A stretch of 64,000 bases of DNA from positions 80,216,964 through 80,280,963 of the forward strand of contig CM057228.1 of the NCBI GenBank assembly GCA_029891385.1, given 5' to 3'. This document shows, piece after piece, positions 11,858 to 23,405 of this stretch. Source of the DNA: Erythroxylum novogranatense (Eukaryota; Streptophyta; Magnoliopsida; Malpighiales; Erythroxylaceae). Under the pieces are notes generated by a model. The model was not told where the DNA came from, did not search any database, and saw only the letters and a program-made list of their open reading frames with translations. Position 1 is the stretch's first letter, and each line of letters opens with the position of its first letter. Both the position numbers and the translations under genes were made by a program.

Positions 11858-11874
11858 TTTCTCCCCCTCTTAAA
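11858..11874 (-). promoter_or_regulatory. Polypurine tract of the giant-LTR element
   Basis: In minus sense the tract reads AAGAGGGGGAGAAA directly next to TGTTGG of the 3' LTR. This is the expected site for plus-strand priming. Confidence 0.85.
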
Positions 11875-12440
11875 AGAATTTCGTCCTCGAAATTCTAACT
11901 TAAAAAAATCACCAAGTAACACACTTTCTCAAATAATTTCTTCCTAAATGGCCATAATCAATCACTTCCTTATCTAATTCCTTCTCACATATATTTCTCA
12001 ATTTCTTCACAATTTTTCACTTCTTGAATCTAATATCACCAATATTATATCAAAATCAATATTTCTTAACATATTGACACAAGTCAATGGTCCAATTGTT
12101 AATGAAGTTTAATATGGACCAAATACCATTCAATCTTAACCTTTTGAACTTCTATACATATCTATATCTCTATCACTCATCTCATCTTTCAAATATCCGA
12201 TATTGCATCTCACATATATTCAAAGTCAAATCATTCAAATTCATCATGAATTTCTAATCTTAATTTCCATACGCACATTCTTATAATCAATCATACTTTT
12301 GACACTTAAATCAAACAATCACTTTAATTCCTCAAATAATTCATGAAAACTTATTCACATCAATATCACATACTCACTAATTCAATCATATCCATTTCAG
12401 CTTTTAACAAACATATGTGCCCATGTAAGATCCTAATATT

Positions 12441-12454
12441 GGGCTCTGATACCA
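12441..12454 (-). promoter_or_regulatory. Primer-binding site (tRNA-iMet) of the giant-LTR element
   Basis: In minus sense it reads TGGTATCAGAGCCC, complementary to the 3' end of plant initiator methionine tRNA. It lies 4 bp from the 5' LTR, which fixes the element's orientation as minus. Confidence 0.93.
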
Positions 12455-13844
12455 TAAATGTTGGTATTCGATTTCAGAACTGGACCCCAACCGAAAAAAA
12501 ACAAAAAACGGAAACACAAATCGGAAGCATCGAAGGAAAATCAAAAAATAACGCGAAAGAATCGAAAACAGAAACATAAATCGGAAAACAAACTGGCGGA
12601 AAGCGAAATCAAATGCAAAAGTGAATTAAAAAGAATGGAACATAAGGCGAAAGTCAAAGCAAAAAAATCGGATCAAAAGGCGAACGAATTGAATGGCTCG
12701 GAATCGAAAGCAAACAAAACAGTTCAATCAAATCATAAAGCGGAAACATAACTTAGAAAACAATGTGGCATATTAAACGAAAGAACGGATTACAAAGCGA
12801 AACAATTCCAAAGCGAAAAATTGAATTAGTTCAGAAACAAAACAAACTGACGGTTCAATCGAACTGAAACAAATTTCCACCGTCTGTGAATGTATACTAT
12901 AAAAAAATGCGCGTTGGAAACCTTAGACTAAATCAATCCGAAACTGTATAAATATTTTTCTTTTTCATCTTATTCATCTTTATTCAAAACCATACAAAGC
13001 AATCTAATTTCCCATTTGAAAATTTATCCTCAATCAAAAACTCAAATCATATATCCTTCTTATACAATCATATACCATTATTTTTACAAGTCTTATTTTT
13101 CCTTTCCTTAAAATCTCACACATGATTTATACAATCAAGCCATACACATTAAGCACTTCTATATTTCCAGCTCAATCAACACAATTCATCGGACCTCTTG
13201 TCCAAAATCCCAACACAAACAAACACATTTCTATCATCATCATCTACATAACACTTGAAATAATCCTCAATCATCAACATCATCGGACATCCCGTCCGGA
13301 ATCCAAAACACAATCAATATACAATTTATATAGAAAACCATAATTCACTATTCTACTCCATATACAAATCCATAATTCAATAAATCACATTCAAATCTCA
13401 ACTCAATACTCAATCTCATAATTCATATATATATCATCAAATAAATGCTTACAAAAACATTAATGGCATTCCAGGTCATATACAAAACCAATATCGAAAT
13501 CCAAATTACACAAACTACACATTATACACAAAAAAATCGATCCAAAGCTTTGACTTTCTTTCATCCGATCTCCTGCTTGATACCTGGAGATGGGGATGAA
13601 AGGGGGGTGAGTTAGACAGCTTGTGAATATCATGTTTATAAATCGAAAAATAAGCAAAAACTTTTGCCATTATAAAAAGGATTTCATAGTAGAAAATTTA
13701 TCAAATAATTCTTTTTCAAAAAAAATTCTCAATTCATCAATGAATTCAAGAACAAATAAAAAAAAAGAATGCATCACATTGTAAACAAAATCAAAAACAC
13801 ATAAACACATCAGAATGGTTTGGGTCGGTCCAAAACAGAACGTA

Positions 13845-13930
13845 CTGCACATTCCCTCATAGCGGTCCTGTGCAACTATGAACAGAACGTACTGCACATT
13901 CCCACATTCCCGCATAGCGATCCGGTGTAG
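13845..13930 (-). other. Tandem hairpin pair in giant LTR (copy 2)
   Basis: Unit 1 (13845-13875) has arms TGCACA/TGTGCA; its inner stem has one base change. Unit 2 (13892-13930) is expanded by a short CATTCCC duplication. The order and spacing match 4179-4247 and 56934-57011. Confidence 0.7.
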
Positions 13931-14911
13931 TCGTGAACTTATGGGAGTTTGAAATCGGAGCTTCAATGCCACTAGCGGGCAGGCGGGTGAAGCCTATAAA
14001 AACAAGACAAGTGCACTTGACTCAATTTATGGAACCTAACTAAACCCACATAAAACATTTCACATTTAAAAAAAATCGGATTGCCCGAAGGCACATTTCG
14101 AAAAATCCAGTTTTCATATTATGTCAGATCAGACACATTGACATTAACAATTTCTCATAAATTCATATAGCAATTTTCAAACATTCGCAACAGAGAATGC
14201 AACAATTATAGCAATTATCAAATCATTAAACACAATGAATGGGAAAATCGTATCAATTTTTTATCAAAAAAATTTAAAACAATTTTAGCAATTTATCCAA
14301 TCATTTGAAAACAATCCCTTATCAATTTCTTAAATCATTACAAAATCAACGAATTTAATCATTCGAAAATAATATTTTTCAAAACATTTCTCTTCTTGAT
14401 TTTTCAAAATCACATAATTGGCTCATAAATCAAAATATAAACATGGTACCCACCTTAATTCCATGCTTGAAACTTATCTAAAGCTTCAATTTCTCCAAAG
14501 CCTCTGTAGCGCCCCCTTACCGTAGGGTACGCACCGGGACGCCCGTGGGTTGTTCCGATGAATATCCCACAGCAAGGAAGTGCTACTAACGAAAACAATC
14601 ACTAAACACTCGCATGGCATCAATATAATTAAATCGCATATGCAAATCACTAAAATTTAAAACCACAATAAACTTTCATTTCATAGCATCAATCCAAAAT
14701 ATAGACAAGTCTATCAGTCCCCTACAGGCTAAATACAATAATCCAAAAAGGGAATCTGATACAAATGTCTATACTAAGATCATCCCAAAAATTGCCCCAG
14801 CTGACCGACCAGTGTGCCATCGCTTCACTTGATCATGCACTCGCACGGCAGGAAAATCTATCACGGGAGCTAGAATCCAACTGACGCTGTCCTGAAAAAT
14901 ATATTGCAATG

Positions 14912-14962
14912 TTGGGTGAGTTTGTGAACTCAATGAGAAACCATCATCGATGGTTCACCCAA
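14912..14962 (-). other. Three-way-junction motif, chromovirus 3' LTR copy
   Basis: Same three stems as at 7037-7087; the hairpin loop TGCG is TGTG here, so the change falls in a loop. It lies about 410 bp from the LTR end in element orientation. Confidence 0.75.
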
Positions 14963-16084
14963 CTCATGCATATACACATAATATACCACATAGTACACTT
15001 TAACGCATTTTAGAACACTGTACACAATTTACACATTTATACGATAACATAGCTCAGACATGTCACTTCACCATTGTCACATATCACAGCCATTCTCAAT
15101 TTCACTACACAGTCAGATGCACAAAGTATGCAAATTCTCATTTTATGTCATTGTTATGACTGAGCGTTAACACTGTCCCGATTCGGGCACTTTTCACAAT
15201 GATCACATTTTCAAGTAGTAGAGAGCCCTCGTGGTATGCACTATCGCCTCCACATTAGGGATAGGAGAGCCCTCTGGGTATGCACTATTCCCTTTTTGGC
15301 CTTAGGCCCATTCACTGATAATCGAGCTTAAAGCTCTGCTCACTAAATGCTTCAGTCACAACTGTTTAGTTACCACTTATAATCATGCCTAGTATGCACT
15401 AACACTTGCACAGTCACTAGCACATATATATATATCACTTCACTCGCTTGTCACAATCAGAACACTTACTCATAATTCTGTACACTGATTCACATTTGTA
15501 TCACTCACGTTGGAAACTAATTCAAACATTCACAGAACATATCAATACACAAAGATGGAGGAATCAACTAGGTTACTCACCTGTAACTTCTGAGCTACTG
15601 CCTGGAAGTCCTAGCGATATCCGTGGACTGACGATCCAACGGCGCCTCTATAACTATTCAAACGAATTCTCATCACTATATGCTCAATCAAATAAATTCG
15701 ACAATGCACATGTCTCAAATTCAAAATTGTACGATGCATGATCATGATTTTCCAGCGCTCTAATCCATTCCGCTATCTCTCGCTTCACAACCCAAAAATT
15801 CACTATTCACTAAGTCAATAGCATCCATCAATTTCTCAAATCCCTCATTTAAAACTCTAATTATACTCCCATTAGTCAAAACATAACTCTTAGGTTGCAT
15901 TTGAAACTATAATGGACTCTCTTTCGATAATTACGATCTCTCTAATTAAAATTCAAGCTCTCAATCTCTACCACAATTGTAGACCTCTTTCTCTAGTTCA
16001 CAACGAATCCAGAATCACCTCAATTGGAGGTCTACACCAAAAGATATACCCTAAAAACCAAAACACATCCATATAAACTTTTGT

Positions 16085-16320
16085 CCTCGCGGCCATTCTT
16101 GTCTCTCTGGCCACAAGACAGAGGGATGCTCATCGCGGCGTGGAACCGTTCGCCACGGCGAACACCTCTCTTCTCCTCGCCGCGACGCCTACCACTTGAC
16201 TCGCCGCGACGTCTAAATCCATTCGCTCGCCGTGGCGTCTCATTCGGCTCGCCGCGGCGAGCACACCTTTTCTCGTCGCGGTGTGGCCCTTTTTCAGACG
16301 TCGCGACGTGCGGCCCAACT
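16085..16320. other. GC-rich 'ctcgccgcggcg' island in chromovirus LTR
   Basis: Repeated CGCCGCGACG/TCGCCGCGGCG words form an irregular minisatellite of about 235 bp. The 5' LTR counterpart (23245-23405) is about 80 bp shorter, although flanking sequence is almost identical. The long open frames across this block are by-products of its composition. Confidence 0.75.
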
Positions 16321-16998
16321 TCTTCTTCTCCAATTCATTTTTCCGCCATTTTCAACCATTTTCTCTCTATAAACTAGCATTAAACACACTCATCTACTCA
16401 CATCTAACACATTAAACACCATAAATGCAACAACCACAATAAATACAACATTTAACACAATAAACTTACCAAATCGAAGAATCGAACGGAAAACCCTAAA
16501 ACCTCCGAAAATCGCCAACTCCTTCTCCTTCCTTCCACAACCACGATGAACCTTCAACTCCAAGCTAGACATCAACAACTCAAATGATCCAGCAGATCTT
16601 TAGCCACAATAGAAGGTAAACCAACGAAAATCTCCAAGAGGGAAGGGGAAGATCAACGACGGAGAGCAAAAGGGGAAGAAGAAGAAAATTTCTTAACTCC
16701 CAAAATTCAAAACCTTATAACTATATATATAAGGGGTCAATTTAACCTATAAATCATAGTCCTCAATTTCATTTTAAATCAAATCTAACTTAACTATCTC
16801 AAAATTCACAATTCAATTCATAATCACAATTTAAATGCTGGAACCATCATGAATACATGCCGCTATATGTGCATGTGCATTTTACTCAATTATCACTAAT
16901 GCAGAGGAAAAAATGCACGTCCAGTTCAATTATGAATGCACCCCACTAACCCATCCAAATTACCGATATGACCTTCACATCGGTAACGGGATGTTACA

Positions 16999-17012
16999 AT
17001 TCTCCCCTCCTA
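16999..17012 (-). promoter_or_regulatory. Polypurine tract of the chromovirus
   Basis: In minus sense it reads TAGGAGGGGAGAAT immediately before TGTAACATCCCG of the 3' LTR. Confidence 0.88.
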
Positions 17013-17516
17013 AATAAAAATTTCATCCCAAAATTTCATACCTGACTGGTCGAACAGATGAGGGTACTGCCTCCTCATATGCTCCTTAGTCTCCCAAGTT
17101 GCTTCCTCTGATGAGTGGTTCTTCCATAGGACTTTCACCAATGGAATCACCCTGCTCCTCAATTGCTTGACCCGCGATCCGATAATCTGCACCGGCTCCT
17201 CAACATAACTTAGATCACTCGCTATCTCAATCTCTTGAGCCGGAATCACATGAGTCGGGTCTGAGCGGTATCTCCGGAGCATACTCACATAAAACACATC
17301 ATGCAATTGGGACATCTCACTAGGCAAGGCCAATCTATAGGCCAACGGTCCAATCCTCTCAGTAATCTCATAGGGACCGATATACCGAGGACTCAACTTG
17401 CCCTTACGGCCAAATCTCAGCACTCCTCTCCAAGGTGACACTCGGAGGAATACTCTGTCGCCTACACTGTACTCCATCTCACGCCAATTCTGATCCGCAT
17501 AACTCTTCTGTCTATC
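17010..17516 (-). pseudogene. Chromovirus integrase C-terminus with chromodomain
   Basis: A 155-residue open frame (17010-17477) carries the GPY/F-type motif (GPYEITERIGPLAYRLALP, residues 34-52) and a chromodomain at about residues 90-143, with the IPLVKVLW core and EATWE motif. Chromodomains of this class direct integration toward marked heterochromatin. The frame continues a few codons upstream to a stop near 17516, where it is shifted relative to the integrase core. The polyprotein ends just inside the PPT, as is usual for the clade. Confidence 0.93.
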
Positions 17517-18340
17517 CTAAGCCGCCTTGATGCGACTCCAAATCAATCTCACTTTATCCACTATATCCTGGATCAGCTCGGGACCCTCAAGCATCCTCAC
17601 ACCCTCTTCATCCCAGTAAAGAGGTGATCTACACGATCTCCCATATAAGGCCTCATACGGTGCCATCCCAATACTACTCTGGTACTGATTATTGTACGCA
17701 AACTCAACCAGAGCCAAGTACTGATCCCAAGCACCTCTGAACTCTAATACACAAGCTTTCAAAGATATCTTCAATACCTTGATCGTCCTCTCACTCGCCC
17801 ATCCGTTCGAGGATGAAACGTCAGACTAAAGTTCAATCTCGAACCCAAAGCTGACTGCAGGCTCCTTCAGAACCTCGAAGTAAATCTGGGATCCCTATCT
17901 GACACAATCGATACTGGGACCCCATGCAGTCGCACAATCTCTGCTACATACTTCTGGGCCAACTGATCGAGAGTATTATTCTCTCGCACTGGCAAGAAGT
18001 GAGCCGATTTGGTCAGCCGGTCCACTATGACCCAGATCGCATCATGCTGCCTCGGCGTCCTAAGCAATCCCATAATAAAGTCCATAGTAATTCGTTCCCA
18101 TTTCCACTCCGGAATGGGTAACAAATGCAATCTTCCAACTGGGGCCTGGTGCTCAGCCTTAACTTGCTGGCACGTCAAACACCGAAAAACGAACTCTGCC
18201 ACTTGCCTCTTCATGCCTGGCCACCAAAAATGCAACTTAAGGGTATTATTCATCTTGGTAGTACCAGGATGCATCGCATAAGTGGCCACATGCGCTTCCT
18301 CCAAAATCTCTCTTCTCAGATCATCAACATCTGGCACACA
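17517..18340 (-). pseudogene. Chromovirus integrase core (frameshifted)
   Basis: The N-terminal zinc finger has two His and two Cys (residues 241, 248, 278 and 281 of the frame starting at 19012). The catalytic Asp residues are in MDFI (residue 311) and VSDRD (residue 372). The third acidic residue falls in a shifted frame near 17790-17800, with stops between. Downstream, 17517-17774 reads as the FAYNN..P.EALYGR segment of the integrase. At least two frameshifts break the protein. Confidence 0.93.
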
Positions 18341-18589
18341 CAACCTCTGACCCATCCAAAGAGTCCCGTCTCTTAACTCAAAATCAGTAGTCAATCCTGA
18401 TCTGACTCTATCCATCAATCTCACTAACACTGGATCCTGACCCTGGACTCTCCTGATCCTGTCCTGCAACATAGGCCTCAGCCTGATAGTAGCAATCAAA
18501 GCTCCATCCTGAACCAAATCCATCTGCACATTAAGCGCTCTCAACTGAATCAAGCTAGGCAGTCTCCCAATCAAATCGAAATGACCGAT

Positions 18590-19012
18590 ATGAGATCTCC
18601 TACTCAACGCATCTGCCACCATATTGGCCTTCCTTGGATGATACTCAATTGTGCAGTCATAGTCCTTCAACAGCTCAATCCATCTCCTCTGTCTCAGATT
18701 CAACTCTCGCTGACTCAACAGATATCTCAGACTCTTATGGTCAGTGAAGATCTGGAATGTCTCCTCATACAAATAATGTCTCCAGATCTTCAAAGCAAAC
18801 ACCACTGCAGCCAACTCCAAATCATGCATTGGGTAATTCCTCTCATGAGACCTCAACTGTCTCGAGGCATACGCTATAACTCTCCCATGCTGCATCAGAA
18901 CACTGCCTAATCCTTGCTGTGAAGCATCGCTAAATACCTCGAAACCTCCGGACCCTGACGGCAAAGCTAACACTGGTGCCGTAGTCAATCGATGCCTAAG
19001 CTCCTCTGACAC
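18590..19012 (-). pseudogene. Chromovirus RNase H domain
   Basis: Residues 10-140 of the frame starting at 19012 form a gypsy RNase H. Acidic residues D29 (FSDAS), E66 (LELA), D91 (FTDHKS) and D134 (ADALSR) are all present. The domain is fused upstream of integrase, as in Ty3/gypsy, and separated from RT by a frameshift near 18985-19012. It would degrade RNA in RNA-DNA hybrids during reverse transcription. Confidence 0.95.
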
Positions 19013-19800
19013 TCATCAGTCCATCTGAAGGCCACATTCTTCCTCAGAAGTTTTGTCAAAGGGGCTGATATCACTGAAAATCCCTCGACAGACCTCCTGT
19101 AATATCCTGCTAAACCGAGGAAACTCCTCAACTCTGACACGTTCCTTGGAATCTCCCAACTCCTCACTGCCTCAATCTTGTGAGGATCCACCCGGATACC
19201 CTCACCAGACACAATGTGGCCCAAGAACACCACCTTATCCAGCCAAAATTCACATTTTGTGAATTTGGCATACAACTGTCTCTCCCTCATAATCTGCAAT
19301 ACAATCTTCAGATGCTCCGCATGCTCCTGTCTACTCCTCGAATACACTAAAATATCATCAATAAACACAATCACGAACTGATCCAGGTAGGGCTGAAAGA
19401 CCTTATTCATCAAGGCCATAAAGGCTGTCGGGGCATTGGTCAACCCAAACGGCACCACTAAGAACTCGAAATGCCCATACCTGCTCCTGAAAGCACTCTT
19501 AGGAACATCGGCCTCTGCAATCCTCAACTGATAATACCCTGACCTCAGATCCAACTTAGTAAACACCTGAGCTCCCTGCAACTGGTCAAATAGATCATCG
19601 ATCCTAGGCAGCGGATACTTATTCTTCACTGTCACCCAATTCAGCTGCCTATAGTCGATGCACAACCTCAAAGTCCCGTCCTTCTTCTTCACAAACAACA
19701 CTGGAGCTCCCCAAGGCGAAACACTCGGCCTAATGAACCCTTATCCAACAACTCCTGAATCGAGTTTTAAGCTCCCTCGCCCACCGGTGCCATCCTATAT
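18985..19800 (-). pseudogene. Chromovirus reverse transcriptase
   Basis: A 238-residue frame contains [14 protein letters not shown], the first catalytic Asp in [11 protein letters not shown] (D51), PFGLTNAP and the FIDD box (D115, D116). A further N-terminal segment (LLDKG.IRPS) lies in another frame, with a frameshift near 19737 and a stop near 19770. The domain matches plant chromovirus RT in order and length but is broken at both ends. Confidence 0.95.
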
Positions 19801-20181
19801 GGAGGTATAGATATAGGAGCGGTACCTGGAACGAGGTCTATCTCAAACTCTGTCTCCCGATCTGGTGGCAAACCTGGTAACTCATTGGGAACACATCTGA
19901 AATTCCTTAATCACGGGAATATCCTGCAACCTCTGCTCAACCCTGGAATCAACCACGTGAGCCAGAAGGCCTCACATCCTCCCTGCATCAACCTCAGGGT
20001 ACTCAGAAAGGAAATCATCCTAGCTGGCACTGCCTGACTAACACCTCGAAAAATAGCTCTAGGCTGACCAGGAGATTCTAACACAACCTCCTTGGTATAA
20101 CAATCCATCACAGCCCTATGCGCAGAAGTTACCCATCCCTAGAATCGATCAATCTCTTAAAGAAAAACTATCAGTCCACAC

Positions 20182-20433
20182 TCAACTCGCTCGATCAATC
20201 ACTATCGGACACTCCTTGCAGACCTCTCCCAAAACTGTCGTACTACCTAGAGGCGTACTCACCTCTAACCCACACTGCAATTTCTCCCTATCACAATGCA
20301 GTCTACATGCCACATGGGGTGCAATGAAAGAATGAGTGGATCTAGGATCTATCAATGCATAAACCTTAAAGCCAGAAATCGAAAGCATACCCGCAACAAC
20401 ATCTGGAGACTCCTGAGCCTCCTGCCGAGTCAT
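20182..20433 (-). pseudogene. Chromovirus aspartic protease
   Basis: The frame contains ALIDPRSTHSFIA. In this clade the active-site motif is usually D-P/S-G-S/A-T-H-S, so the Gly-to-Arg change next to the catalytic Asp would probably disable it. About 480 bp between this segment and RT (19,700-20,180) are degraded, with several stops. Confidence 0.85.
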
Positions 20434-20448
20434 AGCATAGACTCTAGC

Positions 20449-21600
20449 CTAGGACTGCTGATGGCTGCTCTGTCCCTCGGACCTTACTACGGATCCCTCA
20501 GCTCGACCTCGGCCTCGACCTCGGCTTCTCCATCCAGATCCACCTCCACGGCTTTGCTGCACTGAGGTAGTACTGCCTGATCTACCAGTCATAGCGGACT
20601 GTGCCTCCACAATAAAAGGACACTCTCGGAGCTGATGGTCCATGGAATTACACTTGAGAGACGCTCCGGTAAACCTCCAGCACTCCCCACTGTGTCTCCT
20701 CTCACAATACTCACATAGCGGGATCGTCAGGCCTGAACCTCTAGCACCGCTACGGCCACCACTAGACTAAGCAAATTTGCCTCTCTGCCTAAAACCAGAC
20801 TGTCGAGCTCCTCCAGTGGACCTGAAGAGCCTGCTCTGACGCTTGCTGAACCCTCTACTAGCACTGCCCTGACTATCACTGGGCCTCTTGCCCCTAGGTC
20901 CCGATCCAGCCTCAGGCTGACTCTACCTCAGCAGCTGCTCAATCCTCACGGCTGCCGCCCTTAGCTCAACAAAGGTGTCCATGTCCGATTGGGCCAATCT
21001 AGTACGGATCTCCATATTGAGTCCGCCCTCAAACCTCCGACACCTATCAGACTCAGAGGTAAGCAAAACAGACGCATACGCCGACAGCTCATTGAACCTG
21101 ACCTCATAATTGGCCACTGACCTGGACCCCTAACTCAACTCAAGAAACTCCTGCATCTTCATCTCTAAATAAACTTTGGGCATAAAGTTATCCCTGAATG
21201 CCTTCAGAAAATCATCCCATGTCAACATGCAAGGCCTGGTGGAACTGCCCGGAACAGTCTTCCACCACTAATAAGCCAGACCATGAAGAAAAGACACTGC
21301 ATAATCGAACCTCTCCTCTGCGTCACAATCCATCTGGTCCAGGACTCTCTCAGTCCTCTCTAACCAACCCTCAGCCTCAGCAGGGTCGGTGCTGCCATAG
21401 AAGTCAATAGCTCCCTGCTTGCGCAGTCTATCATACCTCCTCTCCCGTCTCACGGGAACTCTGAGAGGTAGCTCATCAGAATGAGGCACAGGGGACTCTC
21501 TACTAGCTCCCACGGATCCTAGGTCAGCTGGTTGATCAACTTGCTCTCCAAGAATGGATGACCTACAACAACAAGAATCTGATCAATTTCTGCTTTTCTC
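20449..21600 (-). pseudogene. Chromovirus gag (broken)
   Basis: Readable blocks are the N-terminal capsid part (21268-21513, with FYGSTDPAEAEGWLE), the middle (20923-21117, with RFNELS and RRFEGGL) and an Arg/Gly/Ser-rich tail (20449-20643). A zinc-knuckle region near 20650-20710 contains CEYCERRHSGEC and a second knuckle that appears to lack its first Cys. In-frame stops separate the blocks. The start codon cannot be placed confidently; the frame is open upstream of 21513. Confidence 0.88.
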
Positions 21601-21645
21601 ACTGAAATTCAAGCCTAAAATACACTATGCCCAAAAGATTCCAAA

Positions 21646-21661
21646 CCATGCTCTGATACCA
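21646..21661 (-). promoter_or_regulatory. Primer-binding site (tRNA-iMet) of the chromovirus
   Basis: In minus sense it reads TGGTATCAGAGCATGG, complementary to initiator tRNA-Met, five bases from the 5' LTR. Confidence 0.94.
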
Positions 21662-22073
21662 CCTAATGTAGCGCCCCCTTATCGTAGGGTACGCACTGGG
21701 ACGCCCGTGGGTCGTTCCGACGAATATCCCACAGCAAGGAAGTGCTACTAACGAAAACAATCACTAAACACTCGCATGGCATCAATATAATTAAACCGCA
21801 TATGCAAATCACTAAAATTTAAAACCACAATAAACTTTCATTTCATAGCATCAATCCAAAATATAGACAAGTCTATCAGTCCCCTACAGGCTAAATACAA
21901 TAATCCAAAAAGGGAATATGATACAAACGTCTATACTAAGATCATCCCAAAAATCGCCCCAGCTGACCGACCTGTGTGCCATCGCTTCACTTGATCACGC
22001 ACTCGCACGGCAGGAAAATCTATCACGGGAGCTAGAATCCTACTGACGCTGTCCTGAAAAATATATTGCAATG

Positions 22074-22124
22074 TTGGGTGAGTTTGCGAACTCAATGAGA
22101 AACCATCATCGATGGCTCACCCAA
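22074..22124 (-). other. Three-way-junction motif, chromovirus 5' LTR copy
   Basis: Same block as 14912-14962. A T-to-C change in the plus strand (GATGGCT) becomes a G-U wobble in the transcript sense, so the stem is kept. It lies about 405 bp from the LTR end. Confidence 0.75.
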
Positions 22125-23244
22125 CTCATGCACATACACATAATATATCACATAGCACACTTTAACGCATTTTAGAACACTGTACACAATTTACACATTT
22201 ATACGATAACATAGCTCAGACATGTCACTTCACCATTGTCACATATCACACGCATTCTCAATTTCACTACACAGTCAGATGCACAAAGTATGCAAATTCT
22301 CATTTTATGTCATTGTTATGACTGAGCGTTAACACTGTACCGATTCGGGCACTTTTCACAATGATCACATTTTTGACAAGTAGGAGAGCCCTTAGAGTAT
22401 GCACTACTGTCCGCTCACATTAGGGATAGGAGAGCCCTCTGGGTATGCACTATTCCCTTTTTGGCCTTAGGCCCATTCACTGATAATCGAGCTTAAAGCT
22501 CTGCTCACTAAATGCTTCAGTCACAACTCTTTAGTTACCACTTATAATCATACCTAGTATGCACTAACACTTGCACAGTCACTAGCACATATATATATAT
22601 CACTTCACTCGCTTGTCACAATCAGAACACTTACTCATAATTCTGTACACTGATTCACATTTGTATCACTCACGTTGGCAACTAATTCACACATTCACAA
22701 AGACATATTAATACACAAAGATCGAGGAACCAACTAGGTTACTCACCAGAACTCCGAAGCACGCTCGAAGTCCCAAATGATATCCGTGGACTGACGATCC
22801 AACGACGCCTCTATAACAATTCAAACGAATTCTCATCACTATATGCTCAATCAAATAAATTCGACAATGCACATGTCTCAAATTCAAAATTGTACGATGC
22901 ATGATCATGATTTTCCAGCGCTCTAATCCATTCCGCTATCTCTCGCTTCACAACCCAAAAATTCACTATTTACTAAGTCAATAGCATCCATCAATTTCTC
23001 AAATCCCTCATTTAAAACTCTAATTATACTCCCATTAGTCAAAACATAACTCTTAGGTTGCATTTGAAACTATAATGGACTCTCTTTCGATAATTACGAT
23101 CTCTCTAATTAAAATTCAAGCTCTCAATCTCTACCACAATTGTAGACCTCTTTCTCTAGTTCACAACGAATCCAGAATCACCTCAATTGGAGGTTTACAC
23201 CAAAAGATATACCCTAAAAACCAAAACACATCCATATAAAATTT

Positions 23245-23405
23245 TGTCCCTCGCCGCGGCGCACAGAGGGACGCTCGCTGCGGCGAACACCTCTCTTCTC
23301 CTCGCCGCGACGCCTACCACTTGACTCGCCGCGGCGTCTAAATCCATTCGCTCACCGCGGCGTCTAAATCCATTTTCAGACGTCGCAACGTGCGGCCCAA
23401 CTTCT
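23245..23405. other. GC-rich island, chromovirus 5' LTR
   Basis: A contracted version of the island at 16085-16320 with the same CGCCGCGGCG words. It starts about 675 bp from the LTR's 5' end in element orientation. Confidence 0.72.

Larger units (their letters stand above)
11858..12458 (-). other. 601 bp non-coding interior of the giant-LTR element
   Basis: This is the whole interior between the two giant LTRs. It has a PPT at one end and a PBS at the other and no reading frame of note in either strand. The PPT-side sequence (a '..ggacgaaattctttt' block in minus sense) resembles the 3' end of chromodomain gypsy elements, which hints at the source of the trans-acting proteins. Whether the small interior is the native form or a deletion product cannot be decided from one copy. 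Confidence 0.8.
14505..16998 (-). repeat. 3' LTR of the chromovirus (2,494 bp)
   Basis: It runs from TGTAGCGCCCC to GGGATGTTACA and is highly similar to the 5' LTR at 21667-24080. The main length difference is about 80 bp inside the GC-rich island near 16085-16320. It carries the cloverleaf-like motif at 14912-14962 and repeated GAGAGCCCTC..TATGCACTA words near 15220-15290. Confidence 0.95.

Noticed and set aside
16024..16377. 117-codon frame with Arg/Pro/Ser repeats
   Set aside because: It is a translation of the GC-rich minisatellite. The other LTR copy with a shortened island does not preserve it.
17924..18910. Several plus-strand frames of 65-109 codons
   Set aside because: They are antisense shadows of the chromovirus RNase H and integrase, which have clear motifs on the minus strand.
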